15,678 nt of DNA from Syntrophaceae bacterium UBA5744 (GTDB lineage: Bacteria; Desulfobacterota; Syntrophia; Syntrophales; UBA2192). The position numbers and the translations under genes were made by a program. The stretch lies in contig DIFQ01000072.1 of assembly GCA_002419215.1 (NCBI GenBank), positions 162 through 15,839 of the forward strand, in the 5' to 3' direction. A model generated the notes under the pieces. The model had not been told where the DNA came from. It searched no databases and saw nothing but the letters and a program-made list of their open reading frames with translations. Below are positions 1 through 6,610 of this stretch, piece after piece (the first letter of the stretch is position 1; every line of letters starts with the position of its first letter).

Positions 1-58
1 TGTCCTCTGCAAGCTTCTTGTTCGAATTTCCCGAGAAGATGCGCATTCGTTCTAGCAT
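1..58 (-). CDS. prs: Ribose-phosphate pyrophosphokinase, N-terminal fragment cut by window edge
   Basis: Partial gene. The reverse strand from an ATG at 58 reads MLERMRIFSGNSNKKLAED and runs off the left edge. The FSGNSN..LA motif is the typical N-terminus of PRPP synthetase, which makes phosphoribosyl pyrophosphate from ribose 5-phosphate and ATP for nucleotide, His and Trp synthesis in the cytoplasm. A second in-frame ATG lies at 46. The first is preferred because AGGG lies about 8 nt upstream of it. The position downstream of ispE and a tRNA-Gln on the same strand matches a gene order I associate with deltaproteobacteria. Only 19 codons are visible, so the identification rests on this motif plus context. 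Confidence 0.8.
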   Translation of the reverse strand, partial: MLERMRIFSGNSNKKLAED

Positions 59-102
59 GTCTGTCACCCTGGGTATGGGTCCCTGATGGTTTGAAAAAAA
101 TA

Positions 103-177
103 TGGCTGGGGCGGGAGGATTCGAACCTCCGAATGCGGGAGCCAAAGTCCCGTGGCTTACCGCTTGCCGACGCCCCA
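103..177 (-). tRNA. tRNA-Gln (anticodon UUG), CCA encoded
   Basis: The reverse strand folds as a complete 75-nt cloverleaf. The seven-base acceptor stem TGGGGCG pairs with CGCCCCA, followed by discriminator G and an encoded CCA. The anticodon arm has stem CGGGA/TCCCG and loop CTTTGGC, giving anticodon TTG, which reads CAA/CAG glutamine codons. The T-arm contains GGTTCGAATCC. It sits 50 nt downstream of ispE and 44 nt upstream of the prs start, all on one strand, so it is probably co-transcribed and processed out of the ispE-prs message. A run of seven T follows its 3' end (100-94). Confidence 0.96.
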
Positions 178-227
178 TCCCCATTTGATTTCCGTCATGC
201 GGGGGAAGGAATCCGTTGGTCGGGGGA

Positions 228-1064
228 TCAGATCGTTTGGGTCCTGAACACCCTGAACGGGTACGATGTCCTCAGTGCGCCTTCAGCCTGGATCGCGTCC
301 TGTTCGCTGTCAAAGAGACCGAAAACCGTGGGCCCGCTTCCCGACATGAGCGACCCGATGGCGCCCTGCCCCAGGAGGAACCCCTTCAGCTCCCCGAGCA
401 CGGGATAGCGGGCCACCGTCACCTTTTCCAGGTCATTGGTCAGGGCGGCGGCAAGCTCTCGTATCCCTGAAAAGTTAGGAATACTATACTTTACAGGTGT
501 CTTTGTCAACGGCAAATTCAGGCTCTCGTAGACCCATTTCGTGGGGACCTCGAATCCCGGGTTGACGAGAACGAGCCACATCCCGGGAGGGGTCACGGCA
601 GGCTCGAGGATCTCGCCGATCCCGAAGGCCCAGGCCGTGCTGCCGTAGATAAAGAAAGGAACGTCGGCGCCGATCCGGGCGCCGATCCGGATGAGCCGCT
701 CGCGATCGAAGCCGAACCGGAAGAGATCGTTGAGGACCGTGAGGGTCGTGGCGGCGTTGGAGCTGCCGCCGCCGAGGCCCGCCGCCGTCGGGATCCGCTT
801 CCGGAGGGTGATCTCCACCCCGCCTGCATATCCCGACTCGGCAAAGAGGGCGCGGGCCGCCCGAACGACGAGATTCCCCTCGCCCGTGGGGAGGTCCGAG
901 CCCGGGCAGGCAAGCGAAATGCCTTCCCCGCGGGGGGCGAACTCCATCTCGTCGGCGAGGCTCACCTTCTGCATCAGCGAGGCGATGTCGTGGTAGCCGT
1001 CCTCCCTGCGGCGCAGCACCTGCAGGATGAGGTTGACCTTGGCAGGCGACCGGGCGGCGATCAC
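228..1064 (-). CDS. ispE: 4-diphosphocytidyl-2-C-methyl-D-erythritol kinase
   Basis: IspE phosphorylates 4-diphosphocytidyl-2-C-methyl-D-erythritol with ATP, the fourth step of the MEP route to isoprenoid precursors, in the cytoplasm. The 278-aa product is of normal length. The GHMP-kinase ATP loop PTAAGLGGGSSNAATTL is at about residues 92-108, the N-terminal SPAKVNL carries the expected catalytic Lys (K9), GADVPFF supplies the expected Asp (D134), and the C-terminal GHMP motif SLMSGSGPTVFG is near residue 241. The start codon is GTG at 1064; it overlaps the stop of the upstream DUF1844 gene as GTGA, which implies translational coupling. tRNA-Gln and prs follow on the same strand. Confidence 0.97.
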   Translation of the reverse strand: MIAARSPAKVNLILQVLRRREDGYHDIASLMQKVSLADEMEFAPRGEGISLACPGSDLPTGEGNLVVRAARALFAESGYAGGVEITLRKRIPTAAGLGGGSSNAATTLTVLNDLFRFGFDRERLIRIGARIGADVPFFIYGSTAWAFGIGEILEPAVTPPGMWLVLVNPGFEVPTKWVYESLNLPLTKTPVKYSIPNFSGIRELAAALTNDLEKVTVARYPVLGELKGFLLGQGAIGSLMSGSGPTVFGLFDSEQDAIQAEGALRTSYPFRVFRTQTI

Positions 1065-1489
1065 TTCGCCGTCTCCCTGACGTAGCGCATCCTCAACTCG
1101 TAGAGGAGCGATTCGAGGAGCCTGTCCTCATCGTCATTGAGGTTGCCCCGTGTTTTTTCCTTCAGGATGGCGAGGATGTCGATGGTCTGCTTGGCCGCCT
1201 CGAGGTTGCGTTCCGCCTTTTTTGTAACAGGGTCGGGGAAGTCGCCGAAGTGGTACATGGCCGACGTGCCGAGCGAGAAGACGAAGGTGGCGAAGTTGAG
1301 CTCGGGAAAGGATTGCTCCGTCCCGGCTTCTTGTGTCTTTTCCTCTTTCGGGGGCTCGGCGGTCTTTGCTTCCGGCTTCGGCTCCTGCGGTTTGTCGGCC
1401 GCTTTCTCGGGGGGCGTTTCGGACCGGGCTTCCCCGGAATCGTCAAAGCGACGGCGGTCCTTGATTACGAAGCCTTTCTCGTCTTCCAT
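1061..1489 (-). CDS. DUF1844 family protein
   Basis: A small soluble protein of 142 aa. The N-terminus MEDEKGFVIKDRRRF and the C-terminal half (ELNFATFVFSLGTSAMYHFGD, then a helix-rich AKQTIDILAILKEKTRGNL and LLYELRMRYV) match the DUF1844 family, whose biochemical role is unknown. Between them lies a low-complexity linker of about 50 residues rich in Pro, Glu, Lys and Ala, probably disordered. The frame is open to 1600, but the ATG at 1489 is chosen because GGAGG lies 5 nt upstream and the family motif begins there; the extra upstream codons fall inside an intergenic hairpin repeat. The stop overlaps the GTG start of ispE, so the two are translationally coupled. Confidence 0.88.
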   Translation of the reverse strand: MEDEKGFVIKDRRRFDDSGEARSETPPEKAADKPQEPKPEAKTAEPPKEEKTQEAGTEQSFPELNFATFVFSLGTSAMYHFGDFPDPVTKKAERNLEAAKQTIDILAILKEKTRGNLNDDEDRLLESLLYELRMRYVRETAK

Positions 1490-1539
1490 GATTCCCTCCG
1501 TCTTGAGGCTGTGGATAGGGGGCGCATCCCGTTTGCAAG

Positions 1540-1641
1540 AGAAGGTAAGAAGGTGAGAGGGTAAGAACGTTGGATGAGTCTGTGGCCAATGCCTGCTCAC
1601 CGATTCTCCAACCTTCTCACCTTCAAACCCTCTTACCTTCT
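1540..1641. repeat. Intergenic hairpin repeat, copy 1 (purine/pyrimidine arms)
   Basis: Two 35-nt arms, 1540-1574 and 1607-1641, are complementary at 29 of 35 positions around a 32-nt loop. One arm is almost all purine with AAGGTRAG-like steps, the other almost all pyrimidine. It lies between htpX and the DUF1844 gene. The stretch CCAACCTTCTCACCTTC (1608-1624) recurs with one change at 2620-2636 in copy 2, and the loops share GGC..ATGC, so the two are members of one repeat family in the same orientation. The transcript would form a long stable stem. Confidence 0.8.
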
Positions 1642-1682
1642 AACGTATCAAGGTCGCAGGCGGTCGTTTTCTAGCGGCCTGC

Positions 1683-2534
1683 CTACATCCGCGGCTTCAT
1701 GCTGCGCAACCTTGCAATCCGCTCCTCGATGGGCGGGTGGGTGCTGAACAGGCTCGCGAAGGAACGTCCCGTGAGGGGGTTCACGATGAACATGTGGGCC
1801 GTCGACGGGTTGGCGTTCATGGGGATGGCCTGGCTTGCCGCCTGCAGCTTCTCGAGGGCGCCTGCAAGCGCCCAGGGCTTGCCCGACACCTTGGCGCCGC
1901 CTTCGTCGGCCATGTATTCCCTCGAGCGGGAGATGGCCATCTGGATCAGCATGGCCGCGAAGGGGGCCAGGATCGCCATGAAGAGCATGCCGATCATCCC
2001 GCCGCCGCCCTCGTCGTCGTCGCCGCGGCCGCCGCCGAAGATGGCCGCCCACTGGGCCATGTTGGCGAGCATCGTGATGGCGCCGGCGATCGTGGCTGCG
2101 ATCGACCCGATGAGGATGTCCCGGTTCTTGATGTGGGTGAGCTCGTGGCTGATGACGCCCTCGAGCTCTTCACGGCTCAGGATGCGCATGATCCCCTCCG
2201 TGACGGCCACGACGGCGTGCTTTTCGTTTCTGCCCGTTGCAAAGGCATTCGGCGTATCGCCCGGGATGATGTAGACGCGCGGCATGGGCAGGCCCGCCTT
2301 CATGGCCAGGTCCTGCACCATCCGGTGCAGCTCTGGCGCCTGCTGGGGCGTCACCTCCTGGGCCTGGTACATGCGCAGCACGATCTTGTCGGAGAACCAG
2401 TAGCTGAAGAAGTTCATTCCCATGGCGAAGATGAAGGCGATGAACATGCCGTTTTGCCCGCCGAGGTATCCGCCGATCAGGACCAGGAGCCCCGTCAGTA
2501 ACCCGAGCAGGACGGCAGTCTTGAGTGAGTTCAT
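1683..2534 (-). CDS. htpX: Membrane metalloprotease HtpX (peptidase family M48)
   Basis: A zinc-dependent inner-membrane protease that degrades damaged or misassembled membrane proteins alongside FtsH. The product is 283 aa, normal for the family. Two N-terminal membrane segments (about residues 7-27 and 30-47) precede the zinc motif HELTH at 130-134, with the likely third ligand E206 in SREYMADEGG. Two more hydrophobic stretches lie near 145-163 and 180-200. The FATGR.. and THPPIEERI motifs are also typical. An acidic and glycine insert GDDDEGGGG at 171-179 lies between the membrane segments. Start ATG at 2534 has GGAGG 10 nt upstream. It has its own promoter at 2670-2698 and lies between clpB and the DUF1844 gene. 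Confidence 0.97.
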   Translation of the reverse strand: MNSLKTAVLLGLLTGLLVLIGGYLGGQNGMFIAFIFAMGMNFFSYWFSDKIVLRMYQAQEVTPQQAPELHRMVQDLAMKAGLPMPRVYIIPGDTPNAFATGRNEKHAVVAVTEGIMRILSREELEGVISHELTHIKNRDILIGSIAATIAGAITMLANMAQWAAIFGGGRGDDDEGGGGMIGMLFMAILAPFAAMLIQMAISRSREYMADEGGAKVSGKPWALAGALEKLQAASQAIPMNANPSTAHMFIVNPLTGRSFASLFSTHPPIEERIARLRSMKPRM

Positions 2535-2564
2535 GGTGTTGCTTCCTCCATATCGAATTCAGAC

Positions 2565-2641
2565 GTTGAGAGGGTGATAAGGTCGGACAGGCTTCCAGCT
2601 GGCGCATGCTTCCGCTTCGCCAACGTTCTCACCTTCTTAAC
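2565..2641. repeat. Intergenic hairpin repeat, copy 2, in the htpX leader
   Basis: Arms 2565-2586 and 2620-2641 match as inverted repeats at 17 of 22 positions around a 33-nt loop. CCAACGTTCTCACCTTC (2620-2636) differs by one base from the copy between htpX and the DUF1844 gene. It falls between the predicted htpX transcription start (about 2663) and the htpX start codon, so it would fold inside the 5' leader. Weaker similarity continues to about 2656. Confidence 0.7.
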
Positions 2642-2669
2642 CTCAACCCCTCTTCTTGTGACGTTGCGG

Positions 2670-2698
2670 ATTATACAGGAAAGCGGGACAGCGCACAA
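2670..2698 (-). promoter_or_regulatory. Predicted sigma-70-type promoter for htpX
   Basis: On the minus strand a perfect TATAAT (2675-2670) lies 17 bp after TTGTGC (2698-2693), which matches only three of six -35 bases. Transcription would begin near 2663 and give an htpX leader of roughly 130 nt that contains the hairpin repeat. No sigma-32 consensus is visible here. Read from sequence only. Confidence 0.5.
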
Positions 2699-2717
2699 GG
2701 GCGCACCCCGCTTCCGC

Positions 2718-5309
2718 TTATCCTGCCTTTTTCTGGAACACGACCTCGCCGTCGCCCTTCACATCGACGGTCACGTGATCGCCTGCCGCGATGGAGCCGT
2801 CGAGGATCTTCATGGCCAGGCCGTCCTGGACGATCTTCTGCAGGGCCCGCTTGAGCGGCCGGGCGCCGTAGATGGAGCTGTAGCCCGCCTTGGCGATGTG
2901 CTTCTTCGCCTTGTCCGTCAACTCGATCGTGACCTTCCGCTCGCCGAGCATCTTCTGCAGCCGGCCGATCTGGATGTCGATGATCCGGTTGATGTCGCTG
3001 ATCGTGAGCGACCGGAAGATGATGATGTCGTCGATCCGGTTGAGGAACTCGGGCTTGAAGGTCGTCCTCAGGACTTCGTTGATCTTCATCCTCCGCTCGG
3101 CCTCGCTCATCGCTGCATCGACGGCGAACTGGCTGCCGATGTTCGAGGTCATGATGACGATCGCGTTCTTGAAGTCCACCGTCCGGCCGTGACCGTCGGT
3201 GAGCCGGCCGTCGTCGAGGATCTGCAGCAGGATGTTGAACACGTCCGGGTGCGCCTTCTCGATCTCGTCGAAGAGGATGACCGAGTAGGGTCTGCGCCTC
3301 ACCGATTCGGTCAGGAAGCCGCCCTCCTCGTAACCCACGTACCCCGGGGGGGCCCCGATCATCCGGGCCACGGAGTGCTTCTCCATGTACTCCGACATGT
3401 CGATGCGGATCATGCTCTGCTCGTCGTCGAACATGAACTCCGCCAGCGCCCGCGCCAGTTCCGTTTTCCCCACACCCGTGGGTCCCATGAAGATGAAGGA
3501 GCCGATGGGCCGGTTGGGGTCCTGCAGGCCCGAGCGGGCCCGGCGCAGGGCATTGGATACGGCGTGGATGGGTTCCTCCTGGCCGATCACCCGCAGCTGC
3601 AGGCGCTCCTCCATGTGGATGAGCTTTGCCACCTCCGTCTCCATCATGCGCGAGACGGGGATGCCCGTCCAGCTGCCCACCACCTCCGCCACGTCCTCGG
3701 CATCGACCTCTTCCTTGAGCATCTTGTCGCCGTTCTGGATACCGGCGAGCTGGGCCTGCTCCCTCTCGATTTCCCGGTTGAACTCCACGAGTCTCCCGTA
3801 GCGGATCTCGGCGGCCTTTGCGAGGTCGCCTGCGCGCTGGGCGTTGAGCTCCTCGTTCTTGAGCTCCTCGATTTTTCCCCGGATGGACTGGATCCGCTTG
3901 ATGACTTCGCGCTCGCCGGACCAGTGCTTCTTCTTCTCGTCGCGTTCGGCCGTGAGCTTCCCGATCTCGTCGACGAGCTTCTGGAGATGCTCGAGCGAGT
4001 TGGGGTCCGTCTCGTTTTTCAGCGACTGCCGCTCGATCTCGAGCTGCATGATCCTGCGCTCGAGGGTGTCGATCTCGGCAGGGAGGCTGTCGAGCTCGAT
4101 CCGCAGGCGCGAGGCCGCCTCGTCGATGAGGTCGACGGCCTTGTCGGGCAGGAACCGGTCGCTGATGTAGCGGTCCGAAAGGGTTGCCGCCGCCACGATG
4201 GCCGAGTCCTTGATCCGGACGCCGTGGTGGACTTCGTAGCGCTCCTTGAGGCCCCTGAGAATCGCGATCGTGTCCTCCACGCTCGGCTCCTTGATCAGCA
4301 CGGGCTGGAAGCGCCGCTCCAGGGCGGGGTCCTTCTCGATGTTCTTGCGGTACTCGTTGAGGGTCGTGGCGCCGATGCAGCGCAGCTCGCCCCTCGCCAG
4401 TGCCGGCTTGAGCATGTTTGATGCGTCGATCGCGCCTTCGGCCGCCCCCGCGCCCACGACGGTGTGGATTTCGTCGATGAAGAGGATGATCTCGCCTGCG
4501 GCGTCGGAGACCTCCTTCAGGACCGCCTTGAGACGGTCTTCGAACTCGCCGCGGAACTTCGCGCCGGCGACGAGCGCCCCCATGTCCAGGGCGACGACCC
4601 TTTTGTCCTTGAGCGTTTCCGGCACGTCGCCGTTGACGATGCGCTGGGCGAGCCCCTCGACGATGGCCGTCTTGCCCACGCCGGGCTCGCCGATCAGGCA
4701 GGGGTTGTTCTTCGTGCGCCTCGAGAGCACTTGCATGATCCGGCGGATCTCCTCGTCGCGGCCGATAACCGGATCGAAGGAGCCCTTTCTTGCCAACTCG
4801 TTGAAATCCCTGGCGTATCTCTCGAGTGCCTGGTATTTTTCTTCCGGGTTCTGGTCCGTGACCCGCTGGCTTCCCCGGATCTCCACCAGGCTCCGGTAGA
4901 TGCTGTCCTTGGTCACGCCGGCGTTTCGCAGAATTTTCCCCGCGGGGCCGTCCTTGTCCTCCGCCATGGCAATCAGGAGGTGCTCGGCGCTCACGAACTC
5001 GTCCTTGAGCCTTTTGGCCTCTTCGAAGGAGTTTTCGAGAACCTTGTTGAGCCGGGGGGTCATATAGGCCTGCGCTGCGCCCCCGGAGACCTTCGGCAGG
5101 CCGTTGAGAGACCGTTCGATCTCCCGCTGGATCGACCGGGTGTCGGCCCCGAGTTTCTTCAGGGCGGCGGAAACAATCCCCTCGGGCTGGCGGATCAGGG
5201 CTGCAAGCAGGTGCTCTACGTCCACGGCCTGGTGGCTGAACTGGCCCGCCAGGGACTGGGCCTCCTGGAGGGCTTCCTGGACTTTCACGGTGAATTTATC
5301 GAATCTCAT
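2718..5309 (-). CDS. clpB: ATP-dependent chaperone ClpB (protein disaggregase)
   Basis: A hexameric AAA+ disaggregase that works with DnaK to pull apart protein aggregates after heat stress, in the cytoplasm. The 863-aa length is normal. Parts in order: Clp N-terminal double repeat (1-145), first ATPase with Walker A GEPGVGKT at 207-214, Walker B ILFIDE near 275-280 and arginine finger ERRFQ near 331, the coiled-coil middle domain (about 405-525) that separates ClpB from ClpA/ClpC, and second ATPase with Walker A GPTGVGKT at 609-616. Start ATG at 5309 is preceded by GAGAGGATCC. It is transcribed divergently from rpoH, the sigma factor that drives clpB in well-studied proteobacteria. Confidence 0.99.
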   Translation of the reverse strand: MRFDKFTVKVQEALQEAQSLAGQFSHQAVDVEHLLAALIRQPEGIVSAALKKLGADTRSIQREIERSLNGLPKVSGGAAQAYMTPRLNKVLENSFEEAKRLKDEFVSAEHLLIAMAEDKDGPAGKILRNAGVTKDSIYRSLVEIRGSQRVTDQNPEEKYQALERYARDFNELARKGSFDPVIGRDEEIRRIMQVLSRRTKNNPCLIGEPGVGKTAIVEGLAQRIVNGDVPETLKDKRVVALDMGALVAGAKFRGEFEDRLKAVLKEVSDAAGEIILFIDEIHTVVGAGAAEGAIDASNMLKPALARGELRCIGATTLNEYRKNIEKDPALERRFQPVLIKEPSVEDTIAILRGLKERYEVHHGVRIKDSAIVAAATLSDRYISDRFLPDKAVDLIDEAASRLRIELDSLPAEIDTLERRIMQLEIERQSLKNETDPNSLEHLQKLVDEIGKLTAERDEKKKHWSGEREVIKRIQSIRGKIEELKNEELNAQRAGDLAKAAEIRYGRLVEFNREIEREQAQLAGIQNGDKMLKEEVDAEDVAEVVGSWTGIPVSRMMETEVAKLIHMEERLQLRVIGQEEPIHAVSNALRRARSGLQDPNRPIGSFIFMGPTGVGKTELARALAEFMFDDEQSMIRIDMSEYMEKHSVARMIGAPPGYVGYEEGGFLTESVRRRPYSVILFDEIEKAHPDVFNILLQILDDGRLTDGHGRTVDFKNAIVIMTSNIGSQFAVDAAMSEAERRMKINEVLRTTFKPEFLNRIDDIIIFRSLTISDINRIIDIQIGRLQKMLGERKVTIELTDKAKKHIAKAGYSSIYGARPLKRALQKIVQDGLAMKILDGSIAAGDHVTVDVKGDGEVVFQKKAG

Positions 5310-5412
5310 GGATCCTCTCTGATAAAAATCGATTGAATATCAATAAGTTAAATTGCAGATGGCGGTTTGTCTGCCCGTATCCCGTAACAACGCCGACGTT
5401 CACTCGAAGCCT

Positions 5413-5441
5413 AACTTAATGACCGGGGTGGGGGATGTCAA
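5413..5441 (-). promoter_or_regulatory. Candidate promoter for clpB
   Basis: On the minus strand TTGACA (5441-5436) is followed after 17 bp by TAAGTT (5418-5413). This would give a clpB leader of about 95-100 nt. The -35 is perfect for sigma-70 and its context TCTTGACA also fits the CTTGA core of sigma-32 promoters, but I cannot find a CCCCAT element at correct spacing. No CIRCE operator is visible in the clpB-rpoH gap. Confidence 0.38.
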
Positions 5442-5515
5442 GAAAGGGTATTCATTCAAAGGGTTATCTCATTTTTATCCCCCGGGCTTTCTGTATGATT
5501 ATTGCAAGGAAGGTC

Positions 5516-5543
5516 TTGACAAGAAGCCCCCCATATCTATATT
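5516..5543 (+). promoter_or_regulatory. Predicted sigma-70-type promoter for rpoH
   Basis: TTGACA (5516-5521) and TATATT (5538-5543) are separated by 16 bp, a near-consensus housekeeping promoter. Transcription would start near 5550, leaving a leader of about 36 nt. The -35 is embedded in TCTTGACA and a run of six C followed by AT lies inside the spacer, reminiscent of sigma-32 elements, but that spacing (8 bp) is too short for a standard sigma-32 promoter. Confidence 0.6.
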
Positions 5544-5585
5544 CTTAGTGGCTTAGAATGACAGGCTAAAGACGGAGGTAAGTCC

Positions 5586-6446
5586 ATGAACATGAATCTG
5601 CCTGCTGCGACCAGCACGCTGGATTTATATATCTCGCAGATCAACCAGTTTGCGCTGCTGACCCCGGAGGAGGAGTTCAAGCTGGCCGTCCGCTACAAGA
5701 AACACAACGACAAGGAAGCGGCCGAAAAGCTCGTCACCTCCAACCTTCGATTCGTGGTGAAAATCGCCCACGAGTACCGCAACTACGGCGTGAAGCTCCT
5801 GGACCTGATCCAGGAGGGAAACGTGGGCCTCATGCACGCGGTGAAGAAGTTCGACCCCTACAAGGGCTATCGGCTCATCTCCTATGCCGTGTGGTGGATC
5901 CGCGCCTACATGCAGAACTACCTCATCAAGACCTGGAGCCTCGTGAAGATCGGGACGACCCAGGCCCAGCGCAAGCTCTTCTTCAAGCTCAACCAGGCCA
6001 AGAAGAAGCTCCAGAAGATGGACGCGAAGAGCCCCGAGTTCGCCGAGATCGCCGAGTCCCTGAGCGTGAAGGAGACGGAGATCGAGGAGATGGACGTGCG
6101 GCTCAACAGCCGCGACCTTTCGCTCGATGCCTTCATCGACGACGACGGCGAGCTTTCCCACATCAACTGCCTGGCCGACAAGAGCGAGAGCCAGGAGGAT
6201 TCCCTCATCCGACACGAGGAGACGGCCCTGGTGAAGCGGAACGTCGCGGGGGCCCTCGCAAAGCTCAACGACCGCGAGGCCTACATCATCCGCAACCGCG
6301 TGATGTCGGAAAACCCCGAGACCCTTCAGGAGATCGGCGACAAGTTCAAGATCACCCGCGAGCGGGCCCGCCAGGTCGAGAAGGAGGCCCTGCGGAAGAT
6401 GCGCCAGGCCATTGGGGGCTGGGAGCCCCAGACCGCACGCGCCTGA
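5586..6446 (+). CDS. rpoH: RNA polymerase heat-shock sigma factor sigma-32
   Basis: Directs RNA polymerase to heat-shock promoters. The 286-aa length matches E. coli RpoH (284). Sigma region 2 is clear (NLRFVVKIAHEYRNYGVKLLDLIQEGN, then FDPYKGYRLISYAVWWIRAYMQ), and the RpoH box QRKLFF at 128-133, which distinguishes RpoH from RpoD and RpoS, is present. The C-terminal region 4.2 helix-turn-helix is LQEIGDKFKITRERARQVEKEALRKMR. Start ATG at 5586 has GGAGGTAAG closely upstream; an in-frame ATG two codons later is less well placed. It is divergent from clpB and ends in a strong terminator. Region 2.1 and the RpoH box are where chaperone and FtsH control act in E. coli; whether this holds here is inference. 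Confidence 0.96.
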   Translation: MNMNLPAATSTLDLYISQINQFALLTPEEEFKLAVRYKKHNDKEAAEKLVTSNLRFVVKIAHEYRNYGVKLLDLIQEGNVGLMHAVKKFDPYKGYRLISYAVWWIRAYMQNYLIKTWSLVKIGTTQAQRKLFFKLNQAKKKLQKMDAKSPEFAEIAESLSVKETEIEEMDVRLNSRDLSLDAFIDDDGELSHINCLADKSESQEDSLIRHEETALVKRNVAGALAKLNDREAYIIRNRVMSENPETLQEIGDKFKITRERARQVEKEALRKMRQAIGGWEPQTARA

Positions 6447-6449
6447 TCA

Positions 6450-6473
6450 GGGTCCAGGGGACAGGGTTCAGGG
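6450..6473 (+). repeat. G-rich tract with four G-runs downstream of rpoH
   Basis: Directly after the rpoH stop codon the plus strand has four G-runs (6450-6452, 6457-6460, 6464-6466, 6471-6473) separated by 3-4 nt loops TCCA, ACA and TTCA, which fits the usual G-quadruplex pattern. It also reads as a degenerate tandem of a CAGGGT-like unit and is followed by AAGAACA repeated twice (6481-6494). The function is unknown; it may simply be an intergenic repeat. Confidence 0.5.
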
Positions 6474-6504
6474 TACAGGAAAGAACAAAGAACAAAGAAA
6501 TCGG

Positions 6505-6537
6505 AATCCCCCGGTCAGCAGACCGGGGGATTTTTTT
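6505..6537 (+). terminator. Rho-independent terminator of rpoH
   Basis: A perfect 12-bp stem (6505-6516 pairing with 6521-6532) around the loop AGCA is followed by a T run to 6537. The GC-rich core CCCCCGGTC plus the T tract make this a textbook terminator on the plus strand. The opposite strand has no comparable T tract. Confidence 0.92.
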
Positions 6538-6540
6538 CGA

Positions 6541-6584
6541 AATCCTTTTTCCTCCCCCTTTGATAAAGGGGAAAGAGGGGGATT
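6541..6584. repeat. Imperfect inverted repeat in the convergent gap
   Basis: Arms 6541-6561 (AATCC..CCTCCCCCTTT) and 6565-6584 (AAAGGGGAAAGAGGGGGATT) form an imperfect hairpin with loop GATA. It lies between the rpoH terminator and the stop codon of the oppositely transcribed secreted protein. It resembles the common CCCCCTTT/AAAGGGGG type of extragenic element and could slow transcription from the right, although no T tract follows on the minus strand. Confidence 0.5.
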
Positions 6585-6610
6585 TTTACCCGGGACGCAA
6601 GCCCAGGAAT

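Noticed and set aside
2574..4421. 615-codon open frame on the plus strand
   Set aside because: Lies antisense to clpB; its His/Asp/Leu/Val-rich composition is that of a shadow frame in GC-rich DNA, and ClpB is unmistakable on the other strand.
5353..5556. 67-codon plus-strand frame in the clpB-rpoH gap
   Set aside because: No convincing ribosome binding site or similarity, and it overlaps both predicted promoters.
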